Shown here: positions 59,133-64,000 of the stretch, in pieces
Position numbering within the stretch: the first letter of the stretch is position 1
Layout: each line of letters opens with the position of its first letter
NCBI RefSeq assembly: GCF_010730745.1
Contig: NZ_AP022615.1
Location: 4,092,001-4,156,000, forward strand
Direction: 5' to 3'
DNA from: Mycobacterium heidelbergense
GTDB taxonomy: Bacteria > Actinomycetota > Actinomycetes > Mycobacteriales > Mycobacteriaceae
DNA length: 64,000 bases
Notes under the pieces: model-generated
What the model was told of the DNA's origin: nothing
The model's database searches: none
Seen by the model: the letters and a program-made list of their open reading frames with translations, nothing else
Position numbers and translations under genes: made by a program

Positions 59133-60254
59133 ATGTCTGTGGGCTGGCAGCAATGGGATGAAGACACCGCCGATGAGGTGTTGGGTGCTACCGGTATCTG
59201 GCTGATCCCACGAACACCCACGGTGCTCGCGGAACCGAGATGCCGGATCGTCACCACCAGCATCAGTCGCGATACGCGCGCGGGAGTTGGGCTGGCCGCG
59301 GAGTGTCAGGAGGTGCTGGAGTGGGCCCAAGCACGTATCGAGGAATTGACCGGTTTAGCCGAGGCCAAAGACCACTTCGCGATGTGGCGCACCGCACTTC
59401 AGACCGGTCGCCATCGTGTCGAGCACGGCGGCGCGGTGACGTCCTGTCGGGAAAACCATATGGTGTTCCTCGGCGCACCGGGCACAGCGAAAAAAACCTT
59501 CGCCCGAATCATCGCTGAAGTGCTATTCGGAATCGGCACCCTCACACGCCCACAAATCACCGAAACCACCGCCCACGACATCGTGGCAGACGATCCTTCG
59601 CGCAGCGCAACCAGGATGAAAACTGTGTGCGACGACGCGCGCGGTGGGGTGTTGTTCATCGATGAGGCCCACCAACTAGCCCCCCACACCGAAAACCCCT
59701 CTTTTGATGGGGAGGTGATCGCCGCCCTGCAGGCGTGCGTGGCGGATTACCGCGGCGAGCTGGTGGTCATCCTCGCCGGCCACCCCACCCCCATGCAGGT
59801 CTTCCTCACCACCCATGCCGGGCTGGCCGGTCGATTCCCCCACACCGTGGCTTTCACCAGCTACACCCCCGACGACATCGTCACCCTCGGGCGCCGGCTA
59901 GCCGGCAAAGAGAACCTGGTCGTCGAGGACACGGCATGGGAACTGCTCCGCACCGAAGCAGCTCGACTGCGATCGATCCCGTACGGCCACGGCACGCTGC
60001 TCGACGCCGCTGGTAACGCCCACTACGCACACGACGTCATCCACACCAGCCAACGCGCACGAATCCGCCGACTGCACAAACTCGCACCCCACCGCCGCGA
60101 CCTCGAACACCTCCTACGCACCAACCCCTGCGTCATCCACGTCAGCACCACAGACATGAAACGCGCCCTCACCGCAACAGACCCACCCACAACACCGATC
60201 AGCCGGCGGCCGACACGGGCGTCAGCGGGTGTGCTGACGAGTCCTGCGAAGTGA
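59133..60254 (+). CDS. C4: EccA/CbxX-like AAA+ ATPase reading into mptC antisense
   Basis: 373 residues from the ATG at 59133 (MSVGWQQWDEDTADEV, type I). Walker A is GAPGTAKK, Walker B VLFIDEAHQL is canonical, sensor 1 VVILAGH and AGRFP arginine kept. The ATPase proper ends near ALTATDPPTT; the final 20 or so residues (ISRRPTRASAGVLTSPAK) come from antisense of the 3' end of mptC, whose stop codon is at 60199. Its paralogues stop at this point (SHPPTLTG, SHPAVTT), so the native stop was lost when the array met the core. Confidence 0.85.
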   Translation: MSVGWQQWDEDTADEVLGATGIWLIPRTPTVLAEPRCRIVTTSISRDTRAGVGLAAECQEVLEWAQARIEELTGLAEAKDHFAMWRTALQTGRHRVEHGGAVTSCRENHMVFLGAPGTAKKTFARIIAEVLFGIGTLTRPQITETTAHDIVADDPSRSATRMKTVCDDARGGVLFIDEAHQLAPHTENPSFDGEVIAALQACVADYRGELVVILAGHPTPMQVFLTTHAGLAGRFPHTVAFTSYTPDDIVTLGRRLAGKENLVVEDTAWELLRTEAARLRSIPYGHGTLLDAAGNAHYAHDVIHTSQRARIRRLHKLAPHRRDLEHLLRTNPCVIHVSTTDMKRALTATDPPTTPISRRPTRASAGVLTSPAK

Positions 60255-61482
60255 TCCGCGCGGTGACGGTCAGGCCGGCCACCACGATGACGGCCAGGGC
60301 CCACCACACGTAGGACGACCCGGCCAGTTGGTGCCACCAGTTCGCGGTCGTCTCGTGATGCTTAGGCAGCAGGTCGATCGGCGTCCACCTCATCAGCGCC
60401 ATCCCGGCGGCGGCGAGCACCGCCAGCGCGACGTTGCGCCGCCGCCAGCCCAAGACCCCCGTCACCAGCACCGCCGGCAGCACCCAGACCCAGTGGTGCG
60501 ACCACGACACCGGCGACACCACCAATCCGAACAGCGCGACGCAGACGACCGCAAGCGTCGGCTCGCCGGCCCGCAGCACCCGCCGCATCGCCCACACCGT
60601 CGCCGCCAGCACCAGCAGGCACGCGACCACCCACAGCGGGAAGCGTTCGTGCTCATCGAGCCCCAGCCGGGCAAGCGCGCCCGCGATGTTCTGGTCGGTG
60701 TTCAGCGTGGCCTCACCGATCCGGTCGGTGTGGTGGACGGTGTGGGTCCAGTACTCCCACGAATCGCCCCACGCCAGCGCGAAGCCGAGCAGCGTCGCGG
60801 CCGCGAAGGACGCCACCGCGGTCAGCGCCGCGCGGTGGTCGCGGCGCAGCAGGAAATAGAGCAGAAAGACCGCCGGGGTGAGTTTCAGCGCGATTCCGAG
60901 GCCCAGCAGCAGCCCGCGCGGCCACGGCGTGCGGCGCGGCATGCAGTCGGCAAGCACGAGCGTCATCAGCACGACGTTGATCTGGCCGAAGGCGAAGTTC
61001 GACGTGATCGGCTCCAGCCAGATCGTCCCCGCGGCCGCGATGAGCACGGCCAACCACAACCGCCGCAGCCACGCCGGGCCGGGCACGACGGCCGAGGTGT
61101 TCCACACGTCGAGGCGGGCCAGCACGATCGTCGTCGACACCACCAGCAGCACCAACGTCAACGCCGTGATCGCGACGCTGGCGGCCGGCATGTGCAGCCA
61201 GGAGAACGGGCAGAACACGATGGCGGCCAGCGGGGGATAGGTAAACGGCAGATCCAGCCCGATGGGTGTGTGGAACAACGCATCCCCGCGGTAGAGCGGG
61301 CGCCCGTCCAGCCAGGCCCGGCCGCCCATCTGATAGACGTCGATGTCGATGCGGTACGGCGTGTGCCCGAACAGGCGCCAGGCCGCATAGCCCAACGCCG
61401 CGGCGGCCGGCAGCCAGAGCAGGCACCACAACAAAGCTCGCCCGGATCGACTGCCCACGCCGGGTGCCTGCGATTTACTCAT
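60199..61482 (-). CDS. mptC: Alpha-1,2-mannosyltransferase (GT87/GT-C), MptC-like
   Basis: 427 residues from the ATG at 61482 (MSKSQAPGVGSRSG), the length I recall for Rv2181. A polytopic GT-C glycosyltransferase using polyprenyl-phosphomannose to add alpha-1,2 mannose branches to lipomannan and LAM. The N-terminal helix and the first periplasmic loop with acidic motif (YRIDIDVYQMGGRAWLDG) are typical of DUF2029/GT87 proteins; about ten hydrophobic helices follow. The reading frame is intact despite the array at its 3' side. Confidence 0.9.
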   Translation of the reverse strand: MSKSQAPGVGSRSGRALLWCLLWLPAAAALGYAAWRLFGHTPYRIDIDVYQMGGRAWLDGRPLYRGDALFHTPIGLDLPFTYPPLAAIVFCPFSWLHMPAASVAITALTLVLLVVSTTIVLARLDVWNTSAVVPGPAWLRRLWLAVLIAAAGTIWLEPITSNFAFGQINVVLMTLVLADCMPRRTPWPRGLLLGLGIALKLTPAVFLLYFLLRRDHRAALTAVASFAAATLLGFALAWGDSWEYWTHTVHHTDRIGEATLNTDQNIAGALARLGLDEHERFPLWVVACLLVLAATVWAMRRVLRAGEPTLAVVCVALFGLVVSPVSWSHHWVWVLPAVLVTGVLGWRRRNVALAVLAAAGMALMRWTPIDLLPKHHETTANWWHQLAGSSYVWWALAVIVVAGLTVTARITSQDSSAHPLTPVSAAG

Positions 61483-61572
61483 GTCGAAAAACAGCCTAAT
61501 CGGTGCCCGCGCCGGCGACGTGTCGCAGCGCGGCTCCCGCGTGGCCGGGAAGTGCGGGCGTAGGTTTCTAGC

Positions 61573-62463
61573 GTGCTCCACTGGTTCGTGCCCAGGGTGG
61601 GCCGCTGGTTCACACACGACATCATCGACCGCGGCCACCTGCCCTTGCTGTGCTGCCTGATCGCCTTCATCCTGACCTTCTTCGTCACACGGACGTTCGT
61701 GCGCGTCATCCGCCATCGCGCCGCGGCCGGTCGCCCCGCCCGATGGTGGCAACCGCGCAACGTCTACATCGGGGGAGTGCACATCCACCACGTGACGTTC
61801 GGGGTGGTCCTGGTGATGCTGTCCGGGCTGACGCTGGTCACCCTATCCATCAATGGGCAAGAGCCCGAATTCACCTTGGCGGCAATATTTTTCGGGATCG
61901 GCGCCGCATTGGTCCTCGACGAGTACGCGCTGATCCTGCACCTGTCCGACGTCTACTGGGAAGAGGACGGCCGCACGTCGGTGGACGCGGTCTTCGCCGC
62001 GGTGGGGGTGGCCGGGCTGTTGATCATGGGCCTGCACCCGCTGATGTTTTTCCTGCCCATCTGGCAAGGCACCGATTCGGTGGCGCTGCGGGCCGCGGTG
62101 GGCAGCGCCTTGGCGCTGACGTTGCCGCTGGCCGTGGTCGTCGTGCTCAAGGGCAAGGTGTGGACCGGTCTGCTCGGCATGTTCGTCGTCATCCTGCTGG
62201 TGATCGGCGCCATCCGGCTGTCGCGCCCGCACGCCCCGTGGGCCCGGTGGCGCTACACCGCCCAGCCCGAGAAGATGCGGCGCGCGCTGCAGCGCGAACG
62301 GCGGCTGCGTCGCCCCGTCGTGCGCGCCAAGCTGTGGGTGCAGTGCGCGATCGCCGGCACCCCGCGGCTGCCCGACGAACGCGTGGTCGACGCCCGGCTC
62401 GATCACGACGTTCATCCCGCGCCGCCGCCCGAGGGAACAGAGCCCATCCTGATCGGCCGTTAG
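61573..62463 (+). CDS. Multi-pass membrane protein, Rv2180c-like
   Basis: 296 residues from GTG 61573. About six hydrophobic helices (LLCCLIAFILTFFVT, VVLVMLSGLTLVTL, LAAIFFGIGAALVLDEYAL, AAVGVAGLLIMGLHPLMFFL and others) with a conserved histidine-rich IHHVTFG and DEYALILHLSDVYW. The C-terminal 80 residues are basic and cytoplasmic. Function unknown; adjacency to mptC suggests the envelope. Divergent from mptC by 90 bases; the next gene starts 9 bases past its stop. Confidence 0.82.
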   Translation: MLHWFVPRVGRWFTHDIIDRGHLPLLCCLIAFILTFFVTRTFVRVIRHRAAAGRPARWWQPRNVYIGGVHIHHVTFGVVLVMLSGLTLVTLSINGQEPEFTLAAIFFGIGAALVLDEYALILHLSDVYWEEDGRTSVDAVFAAVGVAGLLIMGLHPLMFFLPIWQGTDSVALRAAVGSALALTLPLAVVVVLKGKVWTGLLGMFVVILLVIGAIRLSRPHAPWARWRYTAQPEKMRRALQRERRLRRPVVRAKLWVQCAIAGTPRLPDERVVDARLDHDVHPAPPPEGTEPILIGR

Positions 62464-62472
62464 GCTGCCTCA

Positions 62473-62967
62473 GTGCGGTACTTCTACGACACCGAATTCA
62501 TCGATGACGGCCGCACCATCGAGCTGATCTCGATCGGGGTGGTCGCCGAGGACGGCCGCGAATACTATGCCGTGTCCACCGAATTCGATCCCGAACGCGC
62601 CGGGAGGTGGGTGCGCGCCAACGTGCTGCCCAAGCTGCCGCCCCCGGCGTCGCCGTTGTGGCGCTCGCGCAGGCAGATCCGTTCGGACCTCGAGGAGTTC
62701 TTGCGCGTCGGCGGCGCCGAGCCGATCGAGCTGTGGGCGTGGGTGGGGGCCTACGACCATGTGGCCCTGTGTCAGCTGTGGGGCCCGATGCCGGCCCTGC
62801 CCCGCGCGATACCCCGCTTCACCAGGGAATTGCGGCAGTTGTGGGAGGACCGGGGATCGCCCCGGATGCCGCCGCGGCCGCGCGACGCCCACGACGCGCT
62901 GGTCGACGCCCGCGATCAGCTGCGCCGCTTCCGGCTCATCACGGGCGACCAAGGGCATTCGCCCTGA
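62473..62967 (+). CDS. RNase T-like 3'-5' exoribonuclease, Rv2179c-like
   Basis: 164 residues, GTG start at 62473. DEDDh family: the first acidic pair in YDTEFIDDGRTIELISIG, a middle acidic residue in WVGAYDHVALCQL, and HDALVDARDQLRR supplying H and the last D. The M. tuberculosis homologue is a structurally studied exoribonuclease acting on 3' overhangs (from memory). It sits close behind the membrane-protein gene and before aroG. Confidence 0.88.
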   Translation: MRYFYDTEFIDDGRTIELISIGVVAEDGREYYAVSTEFDPERAGRWVRANVLPKLPPPASPLWRSRRQIRSDLEEFLRVGGAEPIELWAWVGAYDHVALCQLWGPMPALPRAIPRFTRELRQLWEDRGSPRMPPRPRDAHDALVDARDQLRRFRLITGDQGHSP

Positions 62968-63001
62968 TCAGCCACCGCCGGCCCCCGGTTACCATGGACC
63001 G

Positions 63002-64000
63002 ATGAACTGGACCGTCGACATACCGATCGACCAGCTGCCGTCGCTGCCGCCGCTGTCGACCGACCTGCGGGCGCGACTGGACGAGGCGCTGGCCAGGCCG
63101 GCCGCCCAGCAACCCAGCTGGCCCGCCGACCAGGCCGCGGCGATGCGCACGGTCCTCGAGAGCGTGCCGCCGGTGACGGTGCCGTCCGAGATCGTCCGGC
63201 TGCAGGAACAGCTCGCCCAGGTCGCAAGAGGTGAGGCCTTCCTGCTGCAGGGCGGCGACTGCGCGGAGACGTTCGTCGACAACACCGAACCCCACATCCG
63301 CGGCAACATCCGCGCCCTGCTGCAGATGGCCGTGGTGCTGACTTACGGGTCCAGCCTGCCGGTGGTCAAGGTGGCCCGCATCGCGGGTCAGTACGCCAAG
63401 CCCCGGTCGGCCGACATCGACGCGCTGGGCCTGAAGTCCTACCGCGGCGACATGATCAACGGCTTCGCCCCGGATGCCGCCGTGCGCGAGCACGATCCGT
63501 CGCGGCTGGTACGCGCCTACGCCAATGCCAGCGCGGCGATGAACCTGGTGCGGGCCCTGACCTCGTCGGGGCTGGCGTCGCTGCACCTGGTGCACGACTG
63601 GAACCGGGAGTTCGTCCGGACCTCGCCGGCGGGTGCCCGTTACGAGGCGCTGGCCACCGAGATCGACCGCGGGCTGAAGTTCATGAGCGCCTGCGGGGTG
63701 GCCGACCGCAACCTGCAAACCGCCGAAATCTACGCCAGCCACGAGGCTTTGGTGCTCGACTACGAGCGGGCCATGCTGCGCTTGTCGGACGTGGAAGGCG
63801 GCGAGCCGCAGCTGTACGACCTGTCGGCGCACACCGTGTGGATCGGCGAGCGCACCCGCCAGCTCGACGGCGCGCACGTCGCGTTCGCCGAGGTGATCGC
63901 CAACCCGATCGGCGTCAAGATCGGCCCGACGATGACCCCGGAGCTGGCCGTCGAATATGTTGAGCGGCTCGACCCGAACAACAAGCCCGGCCGGCTGACG
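63002..64000 (+). CDS. aroG: DAHP synthase, type II (5' part)
   Basis: 333 codons from the ATG at 63002 (MNWTVDIPIDQLPSLPPL) to the window edge; the full enzyme is about 460 residues. It condenses phosphoenolpyruvate and erythrose-4-phosphate at the head of the shikimate pathway. Type II features: N-terminal extension used for allostery and chorismate mutase binding, FLLQGGDCAETF (metal-site cysteine), VKVARIAGQYAKPRS and SAHTVWIGERTRQLDGAH. An ATG at 62994 is out of frame. The C-terminal third lies outside. Confidence 0.96.
   Translation, partial: MNWTVDIPIDQLPSLPPLSTDLRARLDEALARPAAQQPSWPADQAAAMRTVLESVPPVTVPSEIVRLQEQLAQVARGEAFLLQGGDCAETFVDNTEPHIRGNIRALLQMAVVLTYGSSLPVVKVARIAGQYAKPRSADIDALGLKSYRGDMINGFAPDAAVREHDPSRLVRAYANASAAMNLVRALTSSGLASLHLVHDWNREFVRTSPAGARYEALATEIDRGLKFMSACGVADRNLQTAEIYASHEALVLDYERAMLRLSDVEGGEPQLYDLSAHTVWIGERTRQLDGAHVAFAEVIANPIGVKIGPTMTPELAVEYVERLDPNNKPGRLT

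Larger units (their letters stand above)
33305..60198. mobile_element. Recombinase-linked four-unit accessory array
   Basis: Block between the homologues of Rv2182c and Rv2181, which I recall as direct neighbours in M. tuberculosis. It consists of four head-to-tail units, each R repeat - tyrosine recombinase (-) - leader - A (PGRS type, +) - B (helical exported, +) - C (EccA-like ATPase, +). No transposase, tRNA or terminal inverted repeat is visible. The intergenic parts are clearly richer in A and T than the flanks. Its right edge falls inside the last ATPase frame, which runs into the antisense of mptC. Whether the whole block moves as one is unproven. Confidence 0.7.

Noticed and set aside
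60328..61563. Plus-strand frame of 411 codons over mptC
   Set aside because: Shadow frame; mptC on the minus strand has clear transmembrane and GT-C features and family length.

Overview
The window is a high-GC actinobacterial chromosome segment. Its core genes follow, in order and orientation, the M. tuberculosis block running from Rv2214c (ephD) down to Rv2178c (aroG), so the host is a Mycobacterium, most likely a slow grower. It is not M. tuberculosis itself: cobU sits beside cobT here, and a large block of about 27 kb separates the homologues of Rv2182c and Rv2181. Names of core genes rest on remembered family sequences and synteny, since no search could be run.

Core left part (1-33304). 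ephD 3' end, a small membrane protein, pepB, gcvT, ilvE; a cobalamin lower-ligand cluster cobU-cobT-cobS with overlapping ends; a DUF3043 membrane protein, a glycerate-kinase-like protein, an ErpA-type Fe-S carrier, adoK and asnB; then the respiratory supercomplex genes (ctaC-ctaF-mmpS3-Rv2197c-like on +, ctaE-qcrC-qcrA-qcrB on -). Next come trpD, a DnaQ/UvrC-like nuclease, ripC, a putative metallopeptidase, pimB', fadD15, and a lipid-linked set ending in a PlsC-type acyltransferase. Convergent pairs are separated by long perfect inverted repeats that look like bidirectional terminators.

Accessory island (33305-60198). This is the striking part. A four-unit array is laid out head to tail. Each unit is: a conserved intergenic repeat (R); a tyrosine recombinase (Int) on the minus strand; a conserved divergent leader; then on the plus strand a signal-peptide-bearing PGRS-type glycine-rich protein without a PE domain (A), a secreted alpha-helical protein resembling mycobacterial 'GjpA porin'-type proteins (B), and an EccA/CbxX-like AAA+ ATPase with an altered Walker A motif (C). 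Unit 1: R1-Int1-A1-B1-C1. Unit 2: R2-Int2(pseudogene)-A2-B2a-[A 3' scrap]-B2b-C2. Unit 3: R3-Int3-A3-B3-C3 (fused in frame to the tail of a lost B)-C3b. Unit 4: R4-Int4-A4-B4-C4. Deletion scars imply at least six ancestral units. Around R3 lies a cluster of decayed toxin-antitoxin genes (MazF-like, AbiEii/AbiEi-like, ParD-like/zeta-like); only the AbiEi-like antitoxin is intact.

I infer that the array is a recombinase-linked, duplicating cassette making secreted or surface proteins with a dedicated EccA-like ATPase. Two B-tail types go with two different C N-termini, which suggests specific B-C recognition. Function is unproven.

Core right part (60199-64000). mptC (convergent with C4 and overlapped by it), a multi-pass membrane protein, an RNase T-like exoribonuclease and the 5' two thirds of aroG.
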